Assembly: GCA_001898385.1 (NCBI GenBank)
Contig: MKTT01000084.1
Location: 59,332 to 123,331 of the forward strand
Length of the DNA stretch: 64,000 nt
Reading direction: 5' to 3'
Origin: Planctomycetales bacterium 71-10
GTDB lineage: Bacteria; Planctomycetota; Planctomycetia; Isosphaerales; Isosphaeraceae
Made by a program: the position numbers and the translations under genes. How positions within the stretch are numbered: the first letter of the stretch is position 1; each line of letters opens with the position of its first letter. Of this stretch, positions 50,812 through 60,932 are shown in pieces. Below the pieces are notes generated by a model that saw nothing but the letters and a program-made list of their open reading frames with translations, did no database searches and was not told the DNA's origin.

Positions 50812-51624
50812 ATGGACCCCGCCCACGCCGAGGAACTCTCCGAAGAGGATGCGCGAGGCGTCGCCCGGGTCGTCCAGAAGCTCCGCAAAGCGCGGCGGGT
50901 CCTGGCCGTGACCGGGGCCGGCGTCTCGGCCGACTCGGGCGTCCCCACCTACCGCGGCGTCGGCGGCCTGTACCGCTCCGATCGCCTCACGCCGACCGGA
51001 TTCACCATCGAGGAAGTCCTCTCCGGGCCGATGTTCGAGGTGCGCCCGGACGTGACCTGGACCTACCTCAAGGAGATCGAGCGGGCCTGCCGCGGCGTGC
51101 GGCCGAATCGCGGCCATGCCGTCCTGGCCGAGATGCAGGACCATTTCGACGCCGTGTGGGTCCTGACGCAGAACGTCGACGGCCTCCACGGCGCGGCGGG
51201 GTCGCGACACGTCCTGGACGTCCACGGCGACCTGCACGAGATCCGCTGCACGGCCTGCCCCCACCGCGACCGCGTCGTGAACTACGACGGCCTGGGCGAT
51301 CCGCCCGAATGCCCGCGCTGCGGGGCCGTGCTGCGGCCCGACGTCGTCCTCTTCGGCGAGATGCTCGACCCCGCGAAGATCCGCCGCCTGGAGGCGGAGA
51401 TGGCGCGCGGCTTCGACGTGGTGTTCAGCATCGGCACCAGCAGCCTGTTCGACTACATCGTCGCCCCGCTCCGGATCGCGCAGGCGGCCGGCAAGACGAC
51501 CGTCGAGATCAACCCGGACGAGACCGCCATGTCCGGGCTGGTCGACGTCAAGATCCACGCCCGCGCCGCCCTGACGCTCGACCGGATCTGGGAAGGCTAC
51601 ATGGAGTGGTGGCCCCACACCTGA
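50812..51624 (+). CDS. Sirtuin, NAD-dependent protein deacylase
   Basis: The 270-residue protein has the sirtuin NAD-binding GAGVSADSGVPTYRG (about 36-49), TQNVDGLH, the catalytic His in LDVHGDLHEIRC and a zinc-binding four-Cys set (CTAC and CPRC). It removes acyl groups from lysine using NAD. The Y-x-x-R pair used by SIRT5/CobB for succinyl or malonyl lysine is not intact (TYLKEIER), so acetyl-lysine is the better guess. It is divergent from the aminotransferase operon and convergent with the MoxR gene. Confidence 0.9.
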   Translation: MDPAHAEELSEEDARGVARVVQKLRKARRVLAVTGAGVSADSGVPTYRGVGGLYRSDRLTPTGFTIEEVLSGPMFEVRPDVTWTYLKEIERACRGVRPNRGHAVLAEMQDHFDAVWVLTQNVDGLHGAAGSRHVLDVHGDLHEIRCTACPHRDRVVNYDGLGDPPECPRCGAVLRPDVVLFGEMLDPAKIRRLEAEMARGFDVVFSIGTSSLFDYIVAPLRIAQAAGKTTVEINPDETAMSGLVDVKIHARAALTLDRIWEGYMEWWPHT

Positions 51625-51637
51625 GCCGCGACGGCGA

Positions 51638-52648
<1,011 letters not shown>

Positions 52649-52825
52649 GGGGAGCGGGGCCGATCGGGGCGAGGCGGTAAAGACGAGCGCTCGGTCGCGG
52701 TGCGATCTTCGGATTCTCCGTAGGCTGGGTCTCGACCCAGCCCGAGCGAGCCTCGGCAGGGGGGGGCCTTCGACGAGCATCCTCCCGCCGGGTCTGGAAG
52801 GAGGATGCGCGGCGAGGGCGAAACC

Positions 52826-53722
52826 TCACTTGGACGCGCGACGCTTCTCCATGAGCTTGCGGAGGATCTCGGTGGCGGCGTCGCTGGTGTCCTTGAACTG
52901 CTGGTTCGCCCCGCCCGTCGCGGCCGGTCCGGCCTTGGCGGCCTTCTCGGCGTCTTTCTGGGCCTTCTTGGCGGCGTAGAAGGGGTTCGACTCGTCGATG
53001 AACTCCTCGACGGCCTCCCCTTCCTCCTCGTCTTCGTCTTCCTCCGCCTCCTCGTCCTCGGAGTCCTCGTCGAGCGAATCCTCGACGGCCTCGTCTTCTT
53101 CGGCCTCGTCTTCCTCCGCCTCCTCGTCCTCATCGGCCTCGACGGGCGCGGGCTTGGCGGGGACGGCCTCGGCGGCGTCCTTGAACGCGGCGATGGTGAT
53201 CGTCTCGCCGCCGTAGACCTGGGCCGGGACGTCGGAGCCGCTGCCGGCCCCCTCGCCCACGAGCCAGGCGTCGATGTCCTCGTTGAGGACGTCTTCCGGC
53301 GCGGAGCGCGCCGCCGGCCTGGGCTGGGGGGGCGCGGGGGGGGCCGGGGCCGGTGCGGCCTGGGCGGCGGGGGCCTGCACGGCCGGCTTCGACGGCGACG
53401 GCCGGGACGCGGCGGGCGTGGGGGCGTCGGTGATCTGGACGGCGAAGGTGAGCGGGCCGACCTGGACGAGATTGCCGTCCTTGAGGACGCAGGGCTCGGT
53501 CAGCGCCTTGCCGTTGACGAGGGTCCCGTTGCGACTCCCGAGGTCGGCGACGGTGACCACGCCGTCGGCGGCGATCGAGAACTCGGCGTGCTCGCGGCTG
53601 ACCTGTTCGCTGTTGGGCCGGAGGTGGCAGGTCTCGCCCCGTCCGATCTTGAATTTCGAGCCGGTGAGGGGGATGACCTTACCCTCGGGCTTGCCCCGGA
53701 CGACGATGAGCTGAACTTTCAT
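52826..53722 (-). CDS. FHA-domain protein with acidic low-complexity region
   Basis: The 298-residue protein has an N-terminal forkhead-associated domain (about 1-90) with the phosphothreonine-binding motifs GR at 27-28, SREH at 42-45 and NG at 70-71. A Pro/Ala-rich linker follows (about 95-135), then a domain without recognised family, a highly acidic run of Glu and Asp (about 200-245), and a Lys-rich C-terminus (AKKAQKDAEKAAKAGP, EKRRASK). It is likely a scaffold that reads phosphorylation by Ser/Thr kinases and binds basic partners. Located 177 bases upstream of MoxR on the same strand. Confidence 0.88.
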   Translation of the reverse strand: MKVQLIVVRGKPEGKVIPLTGSKFKIGRGETCHLRPNSEQVSREHAEFSIAADGVVTVADLGSRNGTLVNGKALTEPCVLKDGNLVQVGPLTFAVQITDAPTPAASRPSPSKPAVQAPAAQAAPAPAPPAPPQPRPAARSAPEDVLNEDIDAWLVGEGAGSGSDVPAQVYGGETITIAAFKDAAEAVPAKPAPVEADEDEEAEEDEAEEDEAVEDSLDEDSEDEEAEEDEDEEEGEAVEEFIDESNPFYAAKKAQKDAEKAAKAGPAATGGANQQFKDTSDAATEILRKLMEKRRASK

Positions 53723-54152
53723 GAGAACCGTCCCGACCTTCTCGGTCAACAACGATTGGGGGGGCCGACGTCCACACGCCTCGATCGCAAACCATCCGGA
53801 CTGATTATGGCCGAACGCGCGCCCGAAAGACATGCGCGACGGGCCGCTCGATTCGATGCAAGATCGGCTTGCGGACGACGTCGCCTCGCGGCCGGATCGC
53901 TCCGGGGACGGACGTCGGGCCTGCCGGCGGGCCGCAAGCCCGCGGCTCGACGGCTCCCCAGCGACATTCTAACGGATTCTTTCGGAAGTCCAACCCCTCG
54001 CACGACCGCTCCTCGGGCGGCCGACGGCCGTCCCGCATTCTCCCTTCATCGGCCGTGACGGGCGGCGAGGCCAGCCGAAATCGGGCTCGCGGCCGGCGCG
54101 GGATCGGTTAGGGTGGGGGCGACGATCCCGCGGGGCGTGGAGGGCATGACGG
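53723..54152. other. 430-base divergent intergenic region
   Basis: It separates the FHA gene (minus) from the methyltransferase gene (plus) and should contain both promoters. The FHA side contains AT-richer stretches (about 53740-53830). Several short antisense open frames exist but none has a supported start or family signal. No long inverted repeat was found. Confidence 0.5.
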
Positions 54153-54944
54153 ATGATCCGCACATGGTCGCGCGGCGTCGCAGACGACCACATGGGGGAG
54201 GAGATCCTGGTCCGCACGGGCCACGCCGTCCGCCGCCATCCCTGGTGGTCGGCCCGCGCCCGGCTGACCCGGGCGCTGCTGGCCCGTCAGGGCGTCCGTC
54301 CCCCCGCCCGCATCCTCGACGCCGGCTGCGGCTGGGGCGTGACGCTGGAGGCGTTGGAAGCCGCCGGCCATCGCCCCGCCGGCCTCGACGTCTCCCCGCG
54401 CATCCTCGCCCGTCTCGACCGCCCCGGGCGGGACCTCATCGAGGCGGACCTCGCACGCCCGCTCTCGGAATGGGACGCGACCGAGGCGTTCGACGCCGTG
54501 CTCGCGCTCGACGTGATCGAGCACCTGGACGACGACCGGGCCGCCGTGGCGACCCTCGCCGGGCTGGTCGCGCCGGGCGGGACGCTGATCGTGAGCGTCC
54601 CGGCGCAGCCGGCGTTGTTCTCGGAGTTCGACGCGATCCAGGGCCACCGCCGGCGCTACGAGCCGGCCGGCCTGGAGCGGGCCTTCGAGGGCTCCGGCCT
54701 GGATCTGCGATCGGTCCTGTGGTGGGGGGCGTGGATGGTCCCCATCCTGCGGCGTCGCCTCGGCCGCGATCGCGCCCGCCCCGGCGACGACCCGGCGGAA
54801 ATCTACCTGCGGCACCTGGCCCTTCCCCCGTGGCCGGGCCCGCTGGCCCTCCGGGCGGCGTACGCGGCGGAACACCCGTTGGCGGTGCGAGGGATCCTCC
54901 CGACGGGGACGTCGCTGTTCGTCGTCGCCCGCCGGGAGGCGTGA
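54153..54944 (+). CDS. Class I SAM-dependent methyltransferase (Ubi/COQ5- or UbiG-like small-molecule type)
   Basis: The 263-residue protein has motif I RILDAGCGWGVTLEAL (about 52-67), post-I PAGLDVSPRIL and motif VLALDVIEHLDDD, the set of methyltransferase 11/12 proteins. The long C-terminal part (about 175-263) is amphipathic with PALFSEFDAIQGHRRRY. Substrate is unknown. GGAGGG eight bases before the ATG supports the start. It converges on the 1825-residue fusion gene with seven bases between stops. An alternative start at residue 14 (MGEEILVRTGH) is possible. Confidence 0.85.
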   Translation: MIRTWSRGVADDHMGEEILVRTGHAVRRHPWWSARARLTRALLARQGVRPPARILDAGCGWGVTLEALEAAGHRPAGLDVSPRILARLDRPGRDLIEADLARPLSEWDATEAFDAVLALDVIEHLDDDRAAVATLAGLVAPGGTLIVSVPAQPALFSEFDAIQGHRRRYEPAGLERAFEGSGLDLRSVLWWGAWMVPILRRRLGRDRARPGDDPAEIYLRHLALPPWPGPLALRAAYAAEHPLAVRGILPTGTSLFVVARREA

Positions 54945-54951
54945 GGGATGG

Positions 54952-57900
54952 TCAGGAGCCGGACGGGGTGAGCAGCCGTCTCGCCCGCTCGGCCGACTTC
55001 GTCTTCGCGGGGTCGATCAGGGCGGCGCGGGCGTCGTCGTCGAGGTCGCCGGGCTTGAGGCGGCCGGCTTCGAGGGCGTCGACGACGGCCTCGCGGCGGC
55101 CGGCGTCGCGGACCAGCGCGGCCGTGGCGAACGCCCTGTTGCCGGGCGTAAGCCGGCCCAGGCACTCGACGAGCGCCGGGACGACCTCCGGCGACGGCAC
55201 GTCCGCCAGGGCGCACACGGCCCCCTGGTGCAGTTCGGGGTCGATCCCGGCGGCCAGGTAGCGGGCCAGTTGCTCGCCGTGGGCCTCCCACGGGGCGACG
55301 CCCAGCATGCGGAGGGCGTCATACCGCGTGCCGGTGCGGACCTTCTCGTCGTCGGCCATCTTCGATGCCAGCTCGATCGAGCGCAGCCATCGGGCCTTCA
55401 ACGCGGGATCGTCGCCGACGACCTCCGCGAAGCGGGCGCCGGGCATGGGGCCGATCATGCTGACGCCGTTGATGAGACCGCCGCCGACCACCACGGCCTG
55501 CCAGTCCTCCAGCCTCGCGCCCGGCTCGTCGGCGGGGAGCGAGGCGTCCAGGATGCGGCGCATTTCGTCGTCATCGTTTCGCTTGCCGGCGGCGATGGCG
55601 ACGCGCCAGATCCAGGGGATGCGGCGGTACTGCTCGGCCTCGTCGGCCCCGTCCAGGCCGTCGGCGAGGGCCGCGATCAACTCCGCCGAGCGGTCGGCGA
55701 GGCGCGCGACCAGGTCGGACCGCCGGGCGTCGGGCGTGTCGGGGGCGAGGATCGTCCGGGCCGCTTCGCCGGGCGTGGGGGCCTCTTCGACGGCGGGCGC
55801 GACGGCCCCCGCGACGGCCTCGGCCGGGGTCAGGACGATGGCGCGGACGTCCGCGAGCGCCCCGTGGATGGGGCCGTCGGCCCGAAGCTCGATCCGGTGA
55901 GATCCCTGGTGGAAGACCTGGTGCGTGAGCGACGTCCGGGCGTAGCTCCCCCACCCGCCGGTCCCCGCGACCACGCCTCGGAACGCCTGGCGGCCGAGGC
56001 TCAGGGTGTAGGCGTTCCCCGCCGAGCCGTCGTCGCAGGCCCATTCCAGGGCCACGTCGAACATCGAGCCGTGGGCGACCTCGAAGGTCCACGCGGCGCG
56101 GTCGGCCGGGGCGTGCCAGAAGCCGAGGTTGCCGTGCTCGGACTCGTAGACGAGGTTCGGCCCGTAGACCTCGGCCTCGTCGGCCGTCAGGCGGATGACG
56201 CCGTCGGGGCCCGCCTTGACGGTCGCCGGGGCGTTCCCCTCCAGGACCTTGGGCCGCGTCGAACCGCGGGCGAGGAACGCGACCAGGTCGGAGACGTCGG
56301 CCGGCGTGAGGTCGTTCTCCAGGCCCTCGGGCATGAGCGAGCGGCCGGACGACGCCAACTCCTCCAGGTCGTCGCGGAGGACGACGTCCGCGGTCCCGTC
56401 CTGGCGCTTCAGCGTGATGGCGCTGGCGGTCTCGGCGGCGATCAGGCCGGAGAGCGTGCGGCCGTCCTTCAGCGCGGCGTCGTAGGCGACGTAGCGTGCG
56501 TCGACCTCGCGGTTCGGGTCGAGGATCGCGGTCAGCAGGGCGTCGGCGGAGAGGTCCGTCAGCGCGGCCAGGTCGGGGCCGACCTCGGCCCCCAGGCCGT
56601 CCAGCTTGTGGCAGGTGGCGCACGCCCGCTGGAAGACGCCACGGCCGCGGGTGGCGTCGCCTCGGGCCGTCTTGACCTCGGCGTAGCGGGCCAGGACGTC
56701 GGCCCGCGCGCCGATGGCGAGGGCCCCGAAGGCGGCCCGGGCCCGCTCGCGCAGGGCCTCCGGGCCCGACTTGAGGAGCCGCTCGCGATGCTGGGCGCCG
56801 ACCTGGGACGGCTTGACGCGGCCGGCCTCGACGGCGGCGAGCAGGGCGGCCTCGGACTCCTCGCGGGCGATCAGGGCGTCGAGCGCCTCGGCCTGGGCCG
56901 CGGGGCCGAGGCGGGACCAGCGGCGCAGGATCGCGTCGGCGGAGGCGGCGTCGCCCATCCGGGCGAGGGCGCGGAGCGCGGCCGACTGCACGTCGCCGGG
57001 CTCCGCGGGGTCGAGGCGGTCGGCGACGGCGGCGCGGTCGGCGTCGCGGGCCCCGGCCGAACGGCCGAGCAGGCGGAGGGCGGCGACGCGATCGGCGTCG
57101 GGCGCGTCGCTGTCCGCCGCGACCAGGCGGGCGGCGGCGGCCAGCTTCAGGGCGGCGTCGGCGTTCGCCGGCGCATCGTCCTTCGCGGCGTCCAGCAGCT
57201 CGGCCGTCGCCCCCATCCGCCAGCGTTCGGCCCCCTCGCCGGCGATCAGCGCGAGCGTCGCGGCGAGGCCGTCGCGGTCGAGGGTCCCGGCGACGGTGGC
57301 GATGAGCGGCTCGATCAGCTCCGACGGCGGGCCCTCGGGCGGGGCGTCGGCCACCAGGCGTTCGAGGACCGCGCGGGCGTGCGGCGTGGCCGAGCTGAGG
57401 ACCGCGGCCCGCAGCCACAGGTCGCCGCCGTCGCGGACGGCGATCGCGCCCAGGGCCTCGCCGGCCTCGGGCGCGTCCCACTCGCCGAGGCTCAGGGCCA
57501 CCTGATACCGGACGCGGACGTCCTCGTCGTCGGCCAGCTTGAGGACCGCCGCGCCGACGGCGGCGTCGGTCGCCAGCCGGGGTTCGGCGACGCGGACGGC
57601 CTCGCGGCGGACGCCGGGGTGGGCGTCGGCGAGGGCGGCGGCGAGGATGTCGGCGTCGAGCAGGCCCAGGACGTCGAGCGCCGCGACGGCCTGCGCGCGG
57701 GCCTCGGGATGCTCGCTCGCGCGGGCGACCTTCGCGAGCGGGGCCTTCGCGGCCGGGTCGCGGCGGTGGTCGAGGAGGCGCTGGACGGTGTCGCGGACGG
57801 TGCCGTTCCGGGTGTCGAGCGCGGCGGCGAGTTCGGCCGTGGTCATCGCGTCGAGGTTCGCGACCGGCCGGAGCGGTCGGCCCTCGGGGACGACGCGGTA

Positions 57901-60429
57901 GATCCGGCCCATGTCGGCGCCGGCGCGGACGTCCAGGGTCTCCAGGCGCTCGGGGCTGATCCAGCGAGGGTGCTCGATGACGAAGCGGTACATGTCGACC
58001 ACCCACATCGCGCCGTCGGGGCCGGTGCGGACCTGGGCGGGACGGAACCACGAGTCGGTCGAGGCCAGGAACTCGCGGTCCTGCTCGTCGGCCGCCCGAC
58101 GGCCGGCGAAGGTGGCTCCTTCGGGCTCCAGGACGACCCGGCGGACGAGGTTGTGTACGGTCTCGCAGGCGAAGCCGTTCCCGAAGAACTCATCGCCGAG
58201 GAGCGGGTCGCGGAGGATCAGCGGGCTGCACGCGCTGGTGACGCGGTTGGCGTTCTGGGGCTCGTTGTAGCGGGTCAGCGTCCGGCTGGCGGGGAAGAGC
58301 CGGCCGGGGTCGGCGTCGCCGGCGGGGAATACGGACGGGGCGGGGGCCGGGGCCCGGGGGTTGCGACGGACGTAGTGGTCGGGGAGCGGGTAGTTCTGGA
58401 TCAGGATGCTGTTGTTGCCGCCGAACTGGTTCCCCCAGTCGTCGTGCGTCCGGCCCTGCTGGGTGAGGCCGGAGGCGGGCTCGAACTCGCCGGTGTCGGG
58501 CTTGAAGCGGAAGTCCCGGCCGCCGACGTCGACCTCCTTGCCGTCGATCGTCCCGTGGATCCGGCCGCCGATCAGCCCGTTGGCCCCGTAGACCCAGCCG
58601 TCGGCGTTGTACATCAGGCCGTTGACGCGGGCCTGGTAGTTCTCGGTGGCGAAGCCCTCGTACAGCACCTTGCGGACGTCGGCCTTGCCGTCGCCGTCCG
58701 TGTCCTCGGCGTACAGGATCTCGGGCGCGGCGCAGATGAGGACGCCTTTCCGCCAGCAGAGGAGGCCGGTGGGGAAGGGGAGGTCCTCGATGAACGTGGT
58801 CGCGGTCTCGTAGCGGCCGTCGCGGTCGCGGTCTTCCAGGACGCGAACCCGGCCGCCGGGCTTGTATTTGCCGTCCATACCGCTGGGGTAGTCGCGCATC
58901 TCGCAGACCCAGAGCCGGCCGTCGGCTCCGAAGTCGACGGCGACGGGGCTCTCGATCAGCGGCTCCGCGGCGACCAGCTCGACCTTCAGGCCGGCCTTCG
59001 TGCGGATCGTCTTGAGGGCGTCCTCGGGCGACAGGGCGGGGGGATGCTCGTCGTCGGCCTGGGCGGCCGGCCCGGCGGCCGGCGGCGCGAAGCCGTCGCC
59101 GACGACGCGGTGGACGGCGTCGAGGATGATCTGTTCGAGGCCCGGCTTGAAGGACGTGGGGCGGGCGTAGTAGACCATCGCCCCGCCCCCTTCATAGCCG
59201 CCTTCCTTGAGGATGCGCTCGGAGGGGATGTAGCAGGGGGCGTCGTTGGCGTAGGACGAGACCCAGGTCCGGGACGGGTCGAATTCCTTCTTGATGCGCA
59301 GGACGTAATCGACCACGACCTCGCCGGGGAGAAAAACCATCAGCAGGTCGTCGCCGAACTTCCACGCCTGGGCCGAGTAGGGGAGCGCGGCCGGCAGCTT
59401 GCCGTCCCGCTCCAGGGCCGCGAGTTGCACCGAGGCGTTGTAGCCCGGAGGCCCCCCCGCGGCGGCGAGCTTCTCCAGGTCGGCCTTCGTCGGGAGCGTG
59501 TCATACGGCAGTTCGAACCGCTCCATGGCCGCGGAGGGAGGGCCGGACAGCGGCTTCCAGGGCCCGCGCATCAGGCGGGCGACCTCGTCGGCCACGGCGC
59601 GGCCGTGGGCCTCGGCGTCGGCCGAGCTGCGCCGAGGCTGGGGGTTGGAGTCGGCCCCGCAGCCGACGACCGTGAGCGCGATGCAGCCCGGGTTGTCGGC
59701 CTCGATGCCGCGCTGGGCCGCGCCGGCCCAGTCGCCGTCGACCTTGTTCTCGGCCGGGTCGATCGTGGTGCAGTGGCAGGCGTAGTTCGTCACCACGGCC
59801 CGGACCTGGCCGTCGGGCGACTCGACCTTGAGGGCGGGCAGGCTGTGGTCGACCGGCCCGCCGGGCGTGCGCCGGTTCGCCGCGAACCCGACCTTGCCCT
59901 GCGCCCACGAGAGCTTCGCCGGCTTGCGATCGGCGAGGGCGTCCAGGCAGACCCGTTCGAGCTTGTCGGTGAACTCGCGGGTGTAGGCGTCGATCCGGGC
60001 CTGCTGATCGGGCGGGATCGGCTTGCCGAAGATGTTGGGCGCGACCCCCGTGAGCAGGGGCGCGGAGTGGGTGTGCGAGGCCCCCAGCGCCAGCCGCTCG
60101 CGGGGGAGGCCGGCCTTCTTCTCCAGCCTGGCGGCGACCTCGTCGATGATCGCGGCGGAGACGCCGAGGCTGTCGACCGAGACCAGCACGACGGGCTTCT
60201 GCTCGTCGGAGCCGATCGCCAGGGCCTTGGCGAAGATGGGATGGCCGACGGCCGTGGACTCCGTCGTCCGCACGAGATAGCCGTGCAGGCGGATCGGCCC
60301 CGAGGGCGAGACGTCGACGCGGGCGACGCCCACGGCGACCTCCTCCGATCGGGAGGTGACGGCCCCGGCCGCGAGGGCCAGGGCGAGGCCGAGCGCGAGG
60401 CGGACGCTGACGCTGGGGGAGGTTTTCAT
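54952..60429 (-). CDS. 1825-residue exported fusion: ceramidase-like domain, PVC-type haem dehydrogenase, HEAT repeats, cytochrome c
   Basis: The protein has a signal peptide (about 1-25), an N-terminal neutral/alkaline ceramidase-like domain (about 30-450, VDSLGVSAAIIDEVAARLEKK, GASHTHSAPLLTG with metal-type His, NYACHCTTID), a PVC-type membrane-bound dehydrogenase propeller (about 480-850, VWVCEMRDYPSG-type text, FPTGLLCW), HEAT-repeat arrays (about 860-1220), a cytochrome c domain with C1270-A-T-C1273-H1274, a beta-sandwich module (about 1390-1500, NLVYESEHGNLGFWHAP) and more HEAT repeats to the end. PVC-type haem proteins usually lack the ceramidase part. Probably periplasmic; it may oxidise or hydrolyse a lipid or sugar and pass electrons to c-type cytochromes. 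Stop overlaps are with the lipoprotein gene upstream (4 bases). Confidence 0.9.
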   Translation of the reverse strand: MKTSPSVSVRLALGLALALAAGAVTSRSEEVAVGVARVDVSPSGPIRLHGYLVRTTESTAVGHPIFAKALAIGSDEQKPVVLVSVDSLGVSAAIIDEVAARLEKKAGLPRERLALGASHTHSAPLLTGVAPNIFGKPIPPDQQARIDAYTREFTDKLERVCLDALADRKPAKLSWAQGKVGFAANRRTPGGPVDHSLPALKVESPDGQVRAVVTNYACHCTTIDPAENKVDGDWAGAAQRGIEADNPGCIALTVVGCGADSNPQPRRSSADAEAHGRAVADEVARLMRGPWKPLSGPPSAAMERFELPYDTLPTKADLEKLAAAGGPPGYNASVQLAALERDGKLPAALPYSAQAWKFGDDLLMVFLPGEVVVDYVLRIKKEFDPSRTWVSSYANDAPCYIPSERILKEGGYEGGGAMVYYARPTSFKPGLEQIILDAVHRVVGDGFAPPAAGPAAQADDEHPPALSPEDALKTIRTKAGLKVELVAAEPLIESPVAVDFGADGRLWVCEMRDYPSGMDGKYKPGGRVRVLEDRDRDGRYETATTFIEDLPFPTGLLCWRKGVLICAAPEILYAEDTDGDGKADVRKVLYEGFATENYQARVNGLMYNADGWVYGANGLIGGRIHGTIDGKEVDVGGRDFRFKPDTGEFEPASGLTQQGRTHDDWGNQFGGNNSILIQNYPLPDHYVRRNPRAPAPAPSVFPAGDADPGRLFPASRTLTRYNEPQNANRVTSACSPLILRDPLLGDEFFGNGFACETVHNLVRRVVLEPEGATFAGRRAADEQDREFLASTDSWFRPAQVRTGPDGAMWVVDMYRFVIEHPRWISPERLETLDVRAGADMGRIYRVVPEGRPLRPVANLDAMTTAELAAALDTRNGTVRDTVQRLLDHRRDPAAKAPLAKVARASEHPEARAQAVAALDVLGLLDADILAAALADAHPGVRREAVRVAEPRLATDAAVGAAVLKLADDEDVRVRYQVALSLGEWDAPEAGEALGAIAVRDGGDLWLRAAVLSSATPHARAVLERLVADAPPEGPPSELIEPLIATVAGTLDRDGLAATLALIAGEGAERWRMGATAELLDAAKDDAPANADAALKLAAAARLVAADSDAPDADRVAALRLLGRSAGARDADRAAVADRLDPAEPGDVQSAALRALARMGDAASADAILRRWSRLGPAAQAEALDALIAREESEAALLAAVEAGRVKPSQVGAQHRERLLKSGPEALRERARAAFGALAIGARADVLARYAEVKTARGDATRGRGVFQRACATCHKLDGLGAEVGPDLAALTDLSADALLTAILDPNREVDARYVAYDAALKDGRTLSGLIAAETASAITLKRQDGTADVVLRDDLEELASSGRSLMPEGLENDLTPADVSDLVAFLARGSTRPKVLEGNAPATVKAGPDGVIRLTADEAEVYGPNLVYESEHGNLGFWHAPADRAAWTFEVAHGSMFDVALEWACDDGSAGNAYTLSLGRQAFRGVVAGTGGWGSYARTSLTHQVFHQGSHRIELRADGPIHGALADVRAIVLTPAEAVAGAVAPAVEEAPTPGEAARTILAPDTPDARRSDLVARLADRSAELIAALADGLDGADEAEQYRRIPWIWRVAIAAGKRNDDDEMRRILDASLPADEPGARLEDWQAVVVGGGLINGVSMIGPMPGARFAEVVGDDPALKARWLRSIELASKMADDEKVRTGTRYDALRMLGVAPWEAHGEQLARYLAAGIDPELHQGAVCALADVPSPEVVPALVECLGRLTPGNRAFATAALVRDAGRREAVVDALEAGRLKPGDLDDDARAALIDPAKTKSAERARRLLTPSGS

Positions 60430-60875
60430 CGGGCTTTACTCTTCGATCCCTTGGAGGCGTCGACCCGGGGGAAGTCGAGCGTGAACGCGTTGTCCCCTTC
60501 GGCCTTCACCTCGGCCTCCAGGGGGCCGCCGATGGTGGTCTTCGAGGGCTTCGTCTGGGGCTGGAGCGTGAAGTTGTTGAGCTTGTCGGCCTCGGCCCGC
60601 TCGATCGTCTCCGTGACGGACACCTTGTACTTGCCGGGAGTGGGCCCGTCGGCCGAGGGGATGGTGAAGGCCCCCCCCTCGACGGCGCCGGACGATTCGG
60701 CCCCGGCCCCGTCGGGGCGGAACGTGATGGCGCCCCTGGCCAGCGGCTCGCCCTCCACCGTCACTTTACCGGTCACGGCCACGCGGGGCAGCCCGTCGCC
60801 GCTGTCGGAGCATCCGGCGAGGGCCAGGGACAGCCCCAGCCCGGCGAAAATGCGGGCGGATCGTCGTCGATTCAT
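60426..60875 (-). CDS. Lipoprotein with carboxypeptidase-regulatory-like domain
   Basis: The 149-residue protein has a lipoprotein signal with the lipobox LAGC (Cys22 as the modified residue), then a beta-sandwich reading VTGKVTVEGEPLARGAITFRP and GGAFTIPS, typical of the small carboxypeptidase-regulatory-like lipoproteins found next to DUF1559 genes in planctomycetes. It should be anchored at a membrane surface. Its last codon overlaps the start of the 1825-residue gene by four bases (ATGA), so they are co-translated. Function unknown. Confidence 0.85.
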   Translation of the reverse strand: MNRRRSARIFAGLGLSLALAGCSDSGDGLPRVAVTGKVTVEGEPLARGAITFRPDGAGAESSGAVEGGAFTIPSADGPTPGKYKVSVTETIERAEADKLNNFTLQPQTKPSKTTIGGPLEAEVKAEGDNAFTLDFPRVDASKGSKSKAR

Positions 60876-60893
60876 CGTCGTTCGGCTCCTGGT

Positions 60894-60917
60894 CGCGGCC
60901 GTCTCGCGACGGCCGCG
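60894..60917 (-). terminator. Hairpin between the pilin-like DUF1559 gene and the lipoprotein gene
   Basis: A 9 bp perfect stem (CGCGGCCGT/ACGGCCGCG) with a 6-base loop lies 15 bases downstream of the DUF1559 stop and 18 bases upstream of the lipoprotein start. It may partially terminate or mark a processing site, so the stoichiometry of the genes may differ. Confidence 0.4.
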
Positions 60918-60932
60918 CGGGGGGACCTGATG

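Noticed and set aside
49453..51618. Extension of the acetyltransferase frame upstream through the WecE and sirtuin regions
   Set aside because: The upstream text is low-complexity antisense or out-of-frame sequence; the WecD-like protein starts at MPTAARGLTVERLAWDS.
53746..54111. Short proteins in the FHA-methyltransferase gap
   Set aside because: Frames on both strands overlap, lack ribosome-binding sites and family signals.
55228..60930. 1900-residue open frame antisense to the haem fusion gene
   Set aside because: Repetitive Arg/Gly/Asp/Val text without family motifs; the opposite strand has complete domains. High GC makes long antisense frames common.
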